NCBI GenBank assembly: GCA_023229045.1
Contig: JALOAB010000080.1
Location: 1 to 8,930 of the forward strand
Length of the DNA: 8,930 nt
Origin: Fidelibacterota bacterium
Lineage (GTDB): Bacteria; Fidelibacterota; UBA2242
Direction: 5' to 3'
The position numbers were made by a program, and so were the translations under genes. Below, piece after piece: positions 1 through 7,163 of this stretch. The notes below the pieces were generated by a model that made no database searches, had not been told where the DNA came from, and saw only the letters and a list, made by a program, of their open reading frames with translations. Numbering within the stretch: the first letter of the stretch is position 1; each line of letters begins with the position of its first letter.

Positions 1-361
1 TCGTGAACATGCCGCCTTCAAAAATGAAAACGGCGGTGCGGCTGACGAACAGTAATAAAAAAGCCGCCAGAATCCGACGCAGGATATATGCGGAACTCTG
101 CTCCGGATCGCGGTTATATACCCGCAAAAAACCGTAAGCGATGTTAGCGCCCGTAACCAGCGCAAAAATCGGCCCCCACATCGATAAAACCATCGCCGGA
201 AACAGGAGATAAATCACTTTCTGCGGCATCGCGGCTATCAACGGCTCGAAAAGGGCGGGATCATTATTGCCAATTTGATAAATCAAGGCGTGGAGCGGAA
301 TCACCAATAAAATGGCAATGCCTTTTACCACATCGAACGTATAGATTCTGCCTCGCTCCAT
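1..361 (-). CDS. Multi-pass membrane protein, acyltransferase-like (partial, C-terminal part beyond the left edge)
   Basis: Reading the minus strand from the ATG at 359-361 gives about 120 residues with no stop, so the gene runs off the window. The N-terminus has the pattern R-I-Y-T-F-D-x2-K-G-I-A-I-L-L-V-I-P-L-H (residues 5-24). An Arg and an Asp-x2-(R/K)-Gly directly before the first membrane helix, with a His at its end (H24), is typical of the DUF1624 / heparan-alpha-glucosaminide N-acetyltransferase-like and related acyltransferase membrane families. Further hydrophobic stretches lie at about 48-80 (with W-G-P-I-F-A-L-V-T-G, like the F-x3-S/T-G of these families) and 98-117. If the assignment holds, it would transfer acyl groups to a sugar or glycan across the inner membrane. 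No strong Shine-Dalgarno precedes the ATG, and no other in-frame ATG, GTG or TTG lies between it and the nearest upstream stop. It sits 109 bp downstream of the GlcD-like gene on the same strand and could be cotranscribed. The membrane nature is sure; the family is only probable. Confidence 0.6.
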   Translation of the reverse strand, partial: MERGRIYTFDVVKGIAILLVIPLHALIYQIGNNDPALFEPLIAAMPQKVIYLLFPAMVLSMWGPIFALVTGANIAYGFLRVYNRDPEQSSAYILRRILAAFLLLFVSRTAVFIFEGGMFT

Positions 362-438
362 TGATTTGCCATTATTATTAAAATCGACAATAAATCGTTA
401 GGAATATACAAACCGCTCTTCCACTGAATCAAGGAAAT

Positions 439-454
439 TGGCGGATATTCGCCA
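439..454 (-). terminator. Possible weak hairpin between the GlcD-like gene and the membrane-protein gene
   Basis: On the minus strand TGGCG and CGCCA form a 5-bp stem around a 6-nt loop, 17 bases after the GlcD-like stop codon. It is followed only by a mixed ATTTCCTTGATT, not a true T-run. It could attenuate read-through into the membrane-protein gene, but it is short and may be chance. An 8-bp palindrome GCAATTGC (462-469) also directly abuts the stop codon. Confidence 0.2.
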
Positions 455-470
455 TTAACCGGCAATTGCG

Positions 471-1916
471 CTATTTGAAGAGCTTGCCGGGATTTAGAAT
501 CAGGTTGGGATCGAAAGCTTGTTTGATACGCTTCATCAAAGTAATCGTCGCCGGTTCGAGCGCCTTCTGCATATATTTAATGCGTTTGTGACCGATGCCG
601 TGCTCGCCGCTGATCGTCCCGCCATAAGAAAGCACTAGCTGATATAATTCGTTCCGCACCTGCTCTTCGATTTTTTCCCATTTCTCCGCGGGCATTTCCG
701 GTCGCTTGGCAATCGTCGAGTGGATGTTGCCGTCGCCGGCGTGACCGAAGCAGGGAATCACGACATCAAATTTGGCGGCGATTTCGGCGATCTTGGGCAA
801 TAGTTCTGGCAGACTGGCAATCGGTACGACCAGATCCTCAGAGGCTTTTACCGGAAATGCGGCTTGAATTCCTTCCGGCACGTTGCGCCTGACCGCCCAA
901 ACCCGCTCCTGTGTCGTATAGTTGTCCGCCACGAACACTTCGATCGCGCCCGCGGATTGACACATTTCACCGATCACCTCGTACTCGCGGACCAACTGCT
1001 CCTCGTCACTGCCATCGAGTTCGATCAATAACATTGCGCCGACTTCCTGGGAATAGAGATGTTCGTTCAAATATTTGCAAGCCAGCTCTACCGCAGTCCG
1101 ATCCATGAACTCGACCGCGGTTGGGATGATTTTTCCATAAGTCATAATTTTCGGAACGAGCGCCACTGCGGTGGATATATCCTTAAAAAGCACCAGCAGG
1201 TTGACCTTTTTCACCGGAAGCGGCAACAATTTGATAAAAATTTTTGTAAAGATTCCCAGTGTTCCTTCCGAGCCAACCATGAGGTGAATCAAATCATAGC
1301 CGACTACATCCTTGACGCGCTTGCCGCCCAGATGAATAATGTCTCCTTCGGGAGTGACAACTTCCAGACCGATGATATACCGACCGGTAACACCGTACTT
1401 AACCGCGCGCCCGCCGCCCGCATTTTCCGCGACGTTGCCGCCGATGAAACAACTCTCCACACTCATCGGATAGCCGGCAAAAAATAATCCCTCCTCAGCC
1501 AGGGTCGTATTGATATTGTTTGTGATGACTCCCGGTTCGACCACAGCTACCATATTGGCGCGGTCGATTTCCAGGATCTGATCCATGCGTTCGAGTGACA
1601 GCAGAATACCGCCGTGAACCGGCACGGCGCCGCCCGAAAGTCCGCTTCCGGCTCCGCGCGGGGTGACCGGGATTTTCTCACGGTTCGCCAGGCGCATAAT
1701 GGCGGCAATTTCCTCAGCGGTGCGCGGCTTGACGACCGCATCCGGCATATGAGCCCACTTTTCTCCGACAACCTCATCGTGAGAATACGGTTCCACTTTC
1801 TCGAAATCGTCATAAAGCACATATTTTGCCCCGACGATGTTTCTCAGTACGTCGATTAGTTCGGGTGTTAATTTTTTATATTCGCCGTCGCTCAATTCTC
1901 TTTCCTCCGCAGTCAT
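471..1916 (-). CDS. FAD-linked 2-hydroxyacid dehydrogenase, GlcD / D-lactate / D-2-hydroxyglutarate dehydrogenase family
   Basis: This 481-residue flavoprotein should oxidise a D-2-hydroxyacid (glycolate, D-lactate or D-2-hydroxyglutarate) to the 2-oxoacid and pass electrons to a quinone, an Fe-S partner or an electron-transfer flavoprotein. The FAD-binding PCMH domain spans about residues 55-235: PRGAGSGLSGGA (86-97) binds the pyrophosphate, and GGNVAENAGG (159-168) and VGSEGTLGI (214-222) are typical of the family. The C-terminal cap (about 236-481) has GHAGDGNIH (391-399) and SGEHGIGHKR (436-445). By analogy with D-2-hydroxyglutarate dehydrogenase, H392, H399 and E438 would be metal ligands, followed by a conserved His (H439). 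Length is normal for the GlcD group. No Fe-S domain is fused and no GlcE or GlcF gene is in view, so the electron acceptor is unknown. The start ATG has only a weak AACGGAAAA leader. Family sure; substrate open. Confidence 0.9.
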   Translation of the reverse strand: MTAEERELSDGEYKKLTPELIDVLRNIVGAKYVLYDDFEKVEPYSHDEVVGEKWAHMPDAVVKPRTAEEIAAIMRLANREKIPVTPRGAGSGLSGGAVPVHGGILLSLERMDQILEIDRANMVAVVEPGVITNNINTTLAEEGLFFAGYPMSVESCFIGGNVAENAGGGRAVKYGVTGRYIIGLEVVTPEGDIIHLGGKRVKDVVGYDLIHLMVGSEGTLGIFTKIFIKLLPLPVKKVNLLVLFKDISTAVALVPKIMTYGKIIPTAVEFMDRTAVELACKYLNEHLYSQEVGAMLLIELDGSDEEQLVREYEVIGEMCQSAGAIEVFVADNYTTQERVWAVRRNVPEGIQAAFPVKASEDLVVPIASLPELLPKIAEIAAKFDVVIPCFGHAGDGNIHSTIAKRPEMPAEKWEKIEEQVRNELYQLVLSYGGTISGEHGIGHKRIKYMQKALEPATITLMKRIKQAFDPNLILNPGKLFK

Positions 1917-2077
1917 TTTTCCGTTAAAATCCAGATGAAAATTTTAATCCTGTTAAAAATAAATTTGGCTGGTAAGTTATTAATCATTTACGGTCTGTAC
2001 AATAACCGGTGTGGAAAAATCTGTATAACACTTTCGGTTAATTAATCACTTTTGTAAATTAGCGCAAATTTAAAAAT
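1917..2077. promoter_or_regulatory. Divergent intergenic region between the GlcD-like gene and the SH3-repeat gene
   Basis: These 161 AT-rich bases separate two divergently read starts and must hold both promoters. For the plus-strand gene, TATAAC at 2024-2029 resembles a -10 box, but no convincing -35 lies 16-18 bp upstream. For the minus-strand gene, TTGTAC followed 17 bp later by TAACTT is a poor sigma70 match. The 8-mer ATTAATCA occurs twice (1979-1986 and 2041-2048), which is unremarkable in AT-rich DNA. Neither start has a good Shine-Dalgarno. The boxes are suggestions only; that the region carries promoters is inferred from gene orientation. Confidence 0.4.
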
Positions 2078-3049
2078 ATGATTGTTTCATTAAGATTAAT
2101 CGGTATTACTTTTGGGCTGACATTAACGATCCTTTTATTAACTCCGTCCGCCGGATTGGCTACCGACTCCACCGGAGTTGAGATTGAACGCCTCCGGGTT
2201 GTAAAAGAAAGCCTTATTCGGGAAGGGCCGGCCCCCTATTATAAAGTTGCCGAAACCCTGGCGCCGTCAACCATTATCCACTCTATCGAGAAATCCGGCG
2301 ACTGGTATCTGGTAAAAACGCCTTCCGGACGAATCGGCTGGATCAGCGCCGCAGACGTTATCCTGTTGATTGAACCCGTAAAAACAACTGCCGCAAACGA
2401 GCTCACGCCATCTGCACCGGTGAGCCAGGAACCACTGCTACCAGATGAAATTGAAATCATCACCAGCGGCTTTCTGATGACAGAACCCTCTCTCTCAGGT
2501 AAAAAAATCGCCAATCTGGTCAGCGGACTGCGCGTAAAAAAACTCGCTACAAACAGTGAATGGTATAAGGTTCAATTACCGACCGGACTGATCGGCTGGG
2601 TCAATCGCAATCTCCTTGCTATTTCCTTTGAGCCGTTGCCCTCCACGCCCTCAGTTCTGCGACAGACACTGACTAAAAACGGAAATCTGCGAAAAAACCC
2701 GAATTTGAAAGCCACGGTCATCGGCACTATCGCTAAAGGCACGACTGTCACCATCCTGGACAGCACCGTTCACTGGTATAATGTCACAACCGATGACAAT
2801 CAGAAGGGTTGGCTCAATCGCATCCTGTTTGAAAACGGAACCGAACAAAAAACCACTATTTCTCCATCGAAAAAGATTCTGCAACGCAACGGCAATCTAC
2901 GGTATAAGCCCACCTTGAAAAGTGCGATTATTACAATCGTTCCCCTTCAAACCACCGTGACCGTTCTCGACAGTCTGCCCAATTGGTATAAGGTTCGTCT
3001 ACCCAATCAGACGACCGGTTGGATCAATAAATTAGTTTTCAATCAATAA
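2078..3049 (+). CDS. Exported protein with four SH3b-like repeats
   Basis: The product has 323 residues. It starts with a signal peptide (L5-R6, hydrophobic core about 7-22, likely cleavage after A28 in PSAGLA), so it is exported to the periplasm or cell surface. The rest is four bacterial SH3 (SH3b) units at about 36-97, 125-183, 195-251 and 266-322. Each has a Trp-Tyr pair (W76, W162, W233, W303) and, exactly 12 residues later, the Trp of a closing G-W-(I/V/L) (W88, W174, W245, W315). Units 3 and 4 also share an N-G-N-L-R start (201-205 and 271-275). SH3b domains in exported proteins usually bind peptidoglycan or peptide ligands. No amidase, peptidase or lipoprotein cysteine is present, so it is probably a binding or scaffold protein. 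The start follows an A/T-rich leader without a clear ribosome site. The neighbours give no functional hint. Domain type sure, role unknown. Confidence 0.88.
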   Translation: MIVSLRLIGITFGLTLTILLLTPSAGLATDSTGVEIERLRVVKESLIREGPAPYYKVAETLAPSTIIHSIEKSGDWYLVKTPSGRIGWISAADVILLIEPVKTTAANELTPSAPVSQEPLLPDEIEIITSGFLMTEPSLSGKKIANLVSGLRVKKLATNSEWYKVQLPTGLIGWVNRNLLAISFEPLPSTPSVLRQTLTKNGNLRKNPNLKATVIGTIAKGTTVTILDSTVHWYNVTTDDNQKGWLNRILFENGTEQKTTISPSKKILQRNGNLRYKPTLKSAIITIVPLQTTVTVLDSLPNWYKVRLPNQTTGWINKLVFNQ

Positions 3050-3059
3050 TTATTTCAGT

Positions 3060-4172
3060 TCAGAGTAAATCGGCTACAAGCTCGGCGATTGCCGGCGCAG
3101 AGGTCAGACCGGGCGAATCAATGCCAATCAGATTGATCAAACCCGGAAATCCCTTATCGCTTTCATCTCTGATCACGAAGTCGCGGAATTCGTCGCCGGG
3201 GCCTTGCAGTTTGGAGCGGACACCGGCCATTTCCGGAGTAAGATCATTATATTCGAGAAAGGGTAAAAACTCCTTGACGCTCTTGTAGAATTCAGCCTGG
3301 TTCCGGAGATCGACTTTGTAATCGATTTCGTCGATGTAAATAGCATTCGGGCCGAGCGCCAGAGTGCCGTCCAATCGCAGTCGGGTGTGAATTCCCAAAC
3401 TATAACTGGTCGGCACCGGGTAGATCAAATGTTTGATCTTGCCGGCATGCCGATTGGCGATATTAAAATATTCACCTTTACAATAATGGATTTTATAATG
3501 AAACCGGTCAATATCGATCCCGACCAAGGCCGCGATTTTATCCGAATTCAGTCCGGCTGAGTTAATTATAACCGGACTTAAAATCTCGAGGGTTTCACCC
3601 GATTCATCAGCAACTTTAATCTTGTAACCATCGGTCTGTTTCCGGAAATCGACCACCTTGTTCTGATAAGCGATCAGCACGCCGTTTGCAATGGCTTGGG
3701 CTTCGTAAAATTGCATCAGCCGGTGCGCGTCGAGCAAACCGGTTTCCGGACTCAGCAGAGCGCATTGCGCCCGGATGGCCGGTTCCAGCTCGTTAATCTG
3801 GCGAGCATTCAGCATCGATAGTCCCGGAACGCCATTTTCGTTTCCCTGCTGAAAAAGCGCCTCGACTTTGGCAGTTTCTTCCGGGCCGGAAGCGACAATC
3901 ATCTTACCGGTCTTCTTATAAGGGAGCTGGTTCTGTTCACATAATTCATAAAGAAGACGGTTGCCGCGCACACAAAATTGGGCTTTTAAACTATCATACG
4001 GATAATACATACCGGCATGAATGACTTCACTATTCCGCGAGGAAGTCTCCGCCCCGAAATAGGGATGCTGTTCTATAAGAATGATTTCAGCCGTTCGAGT
4101 CCTGGAAATTTCCCGCGCAATTGCCAGTCCGACAATTCCCGCACCGATAATTACAATATCTGCCTGTTCCAT
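3060..4172 (-). CDS. lhgO: FAD-dependent oxidoreductase, L-2-hydroxyglutarate oxidase (LhgO/L2HGDH)-like
   Basis: This 370-residue enzyme of the DAO/glycerol-3-phosphate oxidase flavoprotein superfamily probably oxidises L-2-hydroxyglutarate to 2-oxoglutarate, or a similar L-2-hydroxyacid, feeding electrons to oxygen or quinone at the membrane. The N-terminal Rossmann motif is GAGIVG (G10, G12, G15), with E34 ending the second strand to bind the FAD ribose. The stretch SSRNSEVIHAGMYYPYDSLK (44-63) closely follows the signature of L-2-hydroxyglutarate dehydrogenases, with the conserved I-H (H52). KLQGPGDEFRDFVI lies in the last third, and the C-terminus G-I-D-S-P-G-L-T-S-A-P-A-I (350-362) is the family's closing FAD-contact motif. 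It is shorter than the E. coli LhgO (about 420 residues), as many bacterial homologues are. It starts 8 bp after the stop of the upstream membrane-protein gene, so the two almost certainly form one transcript. Symbol given by family resemblance; substrate not proven. Confidence 0.82.
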   Translation of the reverse strand: MEQADIVIIGAGIVGLAIAREISRTRTAEIILIEQHPYFGAETSSRNSEVIHAGMYYPYDSLKAQFCVRGNRLLYELCEQNQLPYKKTGKMIVASGPEETAKVEALFQQGNENGVPGLSMLNARQINELEPAIRAQCALLSPETGLLDAHRLMQFYEAQAIANGVLIAYQNKVVDFRKQTDGYKIKVADESGETLEILSPVIINSAGLNSDKIAALVGIDIDRFHYKIHYCKGEYFNIANRHAGKIKHLIYPVPTSYSLGIHTRLRLDGTLALGPNAIYIDEIDYKVDLRNQAEFYKSVKEFLPFLEYNDLTPEMAGVRSKLQGPGDEFRDFVIRDESDKGFPGLINLIGIDSPGLTSAPAIAELVADLL

Positions 4173-4180
4173 AGTCCTGT

Positions 4181-4717
4181 TTAATATTTGTTAAACCAAC
4201 GAATCCAAAAATAAAAAATCCCGATTGCCAGCGCTACCGTGGAAACCAATAAAATTATCACCGTCAGGTTGGAAGTGACTCCGCCAATCAGATAAGTCGT
4301 CAGGATCAGTCCCGGATGAATAATCAACCAGCGAAAATTCATTTCCAGCAAAATTATGATGAACAAAACCGAAAAAAGAGAAAACAAACCAGCCACGACG
4401 GCAATCCGGTAGCGACTCCCTACCGTGTCTTTCTTGATCGGTAATTCAAGGATGATATCGGGCGCCTGCTGGATATGACGCTTGCAATACCAGATCTCGA
4501 CATCTTTCATGTAGGGAATCACTCCAAGCCGATACTGGTAAAGCGTTCTCACCGGTTTAGTGTTCGCCCGTCCGCATACGACGCACGGCGGTTGTTTGGC
4601 ATAGGTTCGAATCGCATACCATGCCAGGATATTTATTACTACAAAAGCAACGGCGACGATAGCCAGAATCCGGCGGTTTTCTTTTATTTTAAAAGCGTTC
4701 TTTATTTTAGTTAACAT
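4181..4717 (-). CDS. Uncharacterised small membrane protein with CxxC...CxxH motif
   Basis: I do not recognise this 178-residue protein. A Lys/Arg-rich start (K4-R16) precedes one transmembrane segment (about 17-37). A loop follows with C45-V-V-C48 and, 30 residues on, C78-K-R-H81, a layout that could bind one zinc ion or another metal. Three further hydrophobic stretches follow at about 104-125, 129-146 and 150-172, and the chain ends in a short basic tail. By the positive-inside rule the N-terminus is cytoplasmic and the Cys/His loop would lie outside, where the cysteines could also form disulfides; this is inference. The gene lies 8 bp upstream of the LhgO-like gene on the same strand, so the two are probably cotranscribed. 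The leader has no clear Shine-Dalgarno. Coding potential is supported by the tight spacing and the membrane-protein pattern. Confidence 0.75.
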   Translation of the reverse strand: MLTKIKNAFKIKENRRILAIVAVAFVVINILAWYAIRTYAKQPPCVVCGRANTKPVRTLYQYRLGVIPYMKDVEIWYCKRHIQQAPDIILELPIKKDTVGSRYRIAVVAGLFSLFSVLFIIILLEMNFRWLIIHPGLILTTYLIGGVTSNLTVIILLVSTVALAIGIFYFWIRWFNKY

Positions 4718-4887
4718 TATATTCTGGTGTTACTGTTTTAAATCATACGGCCGAAATTTAAACAATTAATCCCTGGCTGATAAGTTTTATTTAAAAGCAA
4801 TCCGAAATCAAAACCGATCGTAATGATTTTAAAAATGCTTGAATTTCAGGTTATCATTTGTAATTTACCGCGCCTTTAGGATAACAT
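4718..4887. promoter_or_regulatory. Divergent intergenic region between the membrane protein/lhgO pair and topA
   Basis: These 170 AT-rich bases hold the promoters for the minus-strand pair and for plus-strand topA. For topA, TTGAAT (4839-4844) and TAATTT (4861-4866) with a 16-bp spacer make a weak sigma70-like pair close to the start codon. For the minus strand, TATGAT next to CGGCCG resembles a -10 box without a good -35. No clear operator palindrome is visible. Confidence 0.4.
4878..4881 (+). promoter_or_regulatory. Shine-Dalgarno of topA
   Basis: AGGA lies 6 bases before the ATG at 4888. It is the only clear, well-spaced ribosome site in the window and supports this start. The conserved VVESPSKA motif also begins just inside it, at residue 7. 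Confidence 0.7.
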
Positions 4888-7101
4888 ATGAGTACTAATT
4901 TACTAGTTGTAGAATCGCCTTCCAAAGCCAGGACCATCAAGAAATACCTGGGTGGCAATTTCAGGGTCATGGCGTCGGTGGGACACATAAAAGACTTGCC
5001 CGAAAGAGAACTCGGCGTCGATCTCGACCACAATTTCAAGCCGAAATACATCACTATTAAGGGCAAATCCACAATTATTCATAATCTGAAAGAAGCCGCG
5101 CAGTCCGCCGGACGGATCTACCTGGCGCCCGATCCTGACCGCGAAGGCGAGGCGATCGCCTGGCACATTGCCAGTGTGCTGGCCGTGCCGGCCGAGCGCA
5201 TACAGCGCGTTTTATTCAATGAAATTACGCAAAGTGGAATTCATTACGGCATCAATCACCCGCGTCAGATCGACATGAGCCTGGTCAATGCCCAACAGGC
5301 GCGCCGGGTGCTCGATCGACTGGTTGGTTACCAGGTCAGCCCGTTTCTGTGGCGCACGCTTTATCGCGGACTGAGCGCCGGCCGGGTGCAATCTGTCGCC
5401 GTGCGCATTATTTGCGAGCGTGAAATTGAAATTGAACAGTTCATCCCGCGTGAATACTGGGAAATCTTCGCATTCCTTCAGACCCCCCAGTCCGAGAAAT
5501 TCTCTGCCAAACTCATAAAAATCGACGGCAAAAAAGCCAATCTGGGCAACGAAGCCGAAACCCGTAACCATCTCTCGATTCTGCAAACCGCAACCTGGCA
5601 GGTCAGCGCTATCGAAGAAAAAGAAATCGCCAAATCGCCCACGCCGCCCTTCACTACCAGCACACTACAACAGGAAGCTACCCGGCGTCTGCGATTCTCG
5701 CCGGAAAAAACCATGCGCGTTGCTCAAAATCTTTACGAAGGGATCGAAATTGACGGCGAGCCGGTCGGCTTGATTACTTATATGCGCACCGATTCCGTAC
5801 GGATTTCAAAAGAAGCCATTACCGGCGTGCGCGATTTTATCGAAAAACAGTATGGCCCGAAATTTCTGCCCCCTAATCCGCGCTATTTCAAGACGACCAA
5901 AAAGAATGTTCAAGATGCGCACGAAGGCATTCGCCCAACGCATTTAGAACACACTCCGGAAGCCGTCGGACGCTATCTTTCACCTGATCAGAAGAAACTC
6001 TATACATTGATCTGGAATCGCTTTGCCGCCTGTCAGATGGCAAATGCAATTTATAAACAAAAAACTATCGACGTGACCGCCGGAAACTACCTCTTCCGTG
6101 CTACCGGCAATGATCTGATTTTCGACGGCTACCTGCGGGCCTGGCGCGAAGAAAAATCCGAGGACGAAAAGAAAAACGGTTTGCCGCTGAAAATCCGGAA
6201 AAGCGACCTGCTGAAACTCCTTGAACTCCAGCCGGAACAAAAATTCACCGAGCCGCCGTCTCGTTTTACCGAAGGCACGCTTATCAGAGAACTGGACAAT
6301 CTCGGAATCGGCCGTCCGAGCACTTACGCAACCATTGTTACAACCATCATCATCCGCAAGTACGTCGAACGCAAAGGCGGCTACCTCGCGCCGACCGACC
6401 TCGGTAAAACTGTCAATAAATTGCTCGTCGAAGGCATGCCCGCGATATTCAACGTCAAGTTCACGGCTCAGATGGAAGCCGAACTGGACGATGTGGAAGG
6501 CAACCGCAAGGAATGGCAAAAAGTCATCGGCGAATTTTACCAGCCTTTTCACAAAGCTTTAGATGAACTCCAGGCGCAACGCAAGGAAATCAAGACCGGC
6601 TTGCAGGAAAAGACCGGGGAAATATGCGAACTATGTGGCGCGCCGATGGTCATCAAATGGAGCCGCAACGGGCGTTTCTTAGCCTGCTCGGCTTTCCCGG
6701 AATGTAAAAACACCCGGCCGCTAAATGCTGAACCAACCGTGCAAACCGAAGAGAAAACCTGTCCGAATTGCGGCAGTCCGATGACCGTCAAAGAAGGGCG
6801 CTATGGCAAATTCTGGGCCTGCACCAAATATCCAAAGTGTAAGACTACCGAGCCGTTCACTTTGAACATCAATTGCCCGCAACCCGACTGCGACGGACAA
6901 ATTGTCCAGAAGCGCACCAAAAAAGGCAAAACTTTTTATGGTTGCAACCGCTACCCGAATTGCAAATATGCCACCTGGAACGAGCCGGTTGCCCGCCCTT
7001 GTAGTAATTGTGATAGCCCTTTCTTGGAACGCAAACAGAAGCGCGACGGCAGTTCCGTGTTGATTTGCCCGAAATGCAAGACGGAAAGCGCGGATGAATG
7101 A
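4888..7101 (+). CDS. topA: DNA topoisomerase I (type IA)
   Basis: The 737-residue enzyme relaxes negatively supercoiled DNA by cutting one strand through a 5'-phosphotyrosine link. The N-terminal Toprim domain has the catalytic E9 (VVESPSKA) and the DPDREGE motif (D82, D84, E86), which bind magnesium. The nucleophile is Y298 in GLITYMRTDS, with R300 two residues on, matching Y319/R321 of E. coli TopA. The core runs to about residue 570. Four zinc ribbons follow: C580/C583/C600/C606, C625/C628/C645/C651, C663/C668/C686/C692 and C705/C708/C727/C730. The third has a longer first knuckle (CX4C) and the fourth ends in CX2C rather than CX5C. The length is within the usual range, a little shorter than E. 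coli TopA. It is divergent from the lhgO pair and 62 bp upstream of glyS on the same strand, with no terminator between them. All catalytic residues I checked are present. Confidence 0.98.
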   Translation: MSTNLLVVESPSKARTIKKYLGGNFRVMASVGHIKDLPERELGVDLDHNFKPKYITIKGKSTIIHNLKEAAQSAGRIYLAPDPDREGEAIAWHIASVLAVPAERIQRVLFNEITQSGIHYGINHPRQIDMSLVNAQQARRVLDRLVGYQVSPFLWRTLYRGLSAGRVQSVAVRIICEREIEIEQFIPREYWEIFAFLQTPQSEKFSAKLIKIDGKKANLGNEAETRNHLSILQTATWQVSAIEEKEIAKSPTPPFTTSTLQQEATRRLRFSPEKTMRVAQNLYEGIEIDGEPVGLITYMRTDSVRISKEAITGVRDFIEKQYGPKFLPPNPRYFKTTKKNVQDAHEGIRPTHLEHTPEAVGRYLSPDQKKLYTLIWNRFAACQMANAIYKQKTIDVTAGNYLFRATGNDLIFDGYLRAWREEKSEDEKKNGLPLKIRKSDLLKLLELQPEQKFTEPPSRFTEGTLIRELDNLGIGRPSTYATIVTTIIIRKYVERKGGYLAPTDLGKTVNKLLVEGMPAIFNVKFTAQMEAELDDVEGNRKEWQKVIGEFYQPFHKALDELQAQRKEIKTGLQEKTGEICELCGAPMVIKWSRNGRFLACSAFPECKNTRPLNAEPTVQTEEKTCPNCGSPMTVKEGRYGKFWACTKYPKCKTTEPFTLNINCPQPDCDGQIVQKRTKKGKTFYGCNRYPNCKYATWNEPVARPCSNCDSPFLERKQKRDGSSVLICPKCKTESADE

Positions 7102-7109
7102 GAGATAAA

Positions 7110-7151
7110 TTGTAGATTGAAGATTGAAAATTGCAGATTGAAAATTGGAAA
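7110..7151 (+). repeat. Six tandem 7-bp repeats, consensus TTGNARA, just upstream of glyS
   Basis: Six head-to-tail heptads read TTGTAGA, TTGAAGA, TTGAAAA, TTGCAGA, TTGAAAA, TTGGAAA. They fill most of the 62 bp between the topA stop and the glyS start. I recall similar degenerate ATTGAAGATTGAAAATTG stretches as common intergenic repeats in several environmental bacterial lineages; on the reverse strand they give spurious peptides of the N-F-Q-F-S-I type. The last unit supplies GGAAAG (7147-7152), 11 bases before the glyS ATG, the best available ribosome-site match. Confidence 0.85.
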
Positions 7152-7163
7152 GAATAGAAGAGT

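Noticed and set aside
1059..1487. 142-codon plus-strand frame opposite the GlcD-like gene
   Set aside because: The minus-strand GlcD family motifs run through the same bases, and the plus frame has no recognisable features.
1979..2048. Direct repeat ATTAATCA in the divergent promoter region
   Set aside because: Eight AT-rich bases seen twice in AT-rich DNA are expected by chance.
5980..6552. 190-codon open frame on the minus strand inside topA
   Set aside because: Antisense shadow of conserved topA codons; no domain or independent start signals.
7110..7151. Heptad array considered as a CRISPR array
   Set aside because: Units are 7 bp with no spacers; no cas genes nearby.
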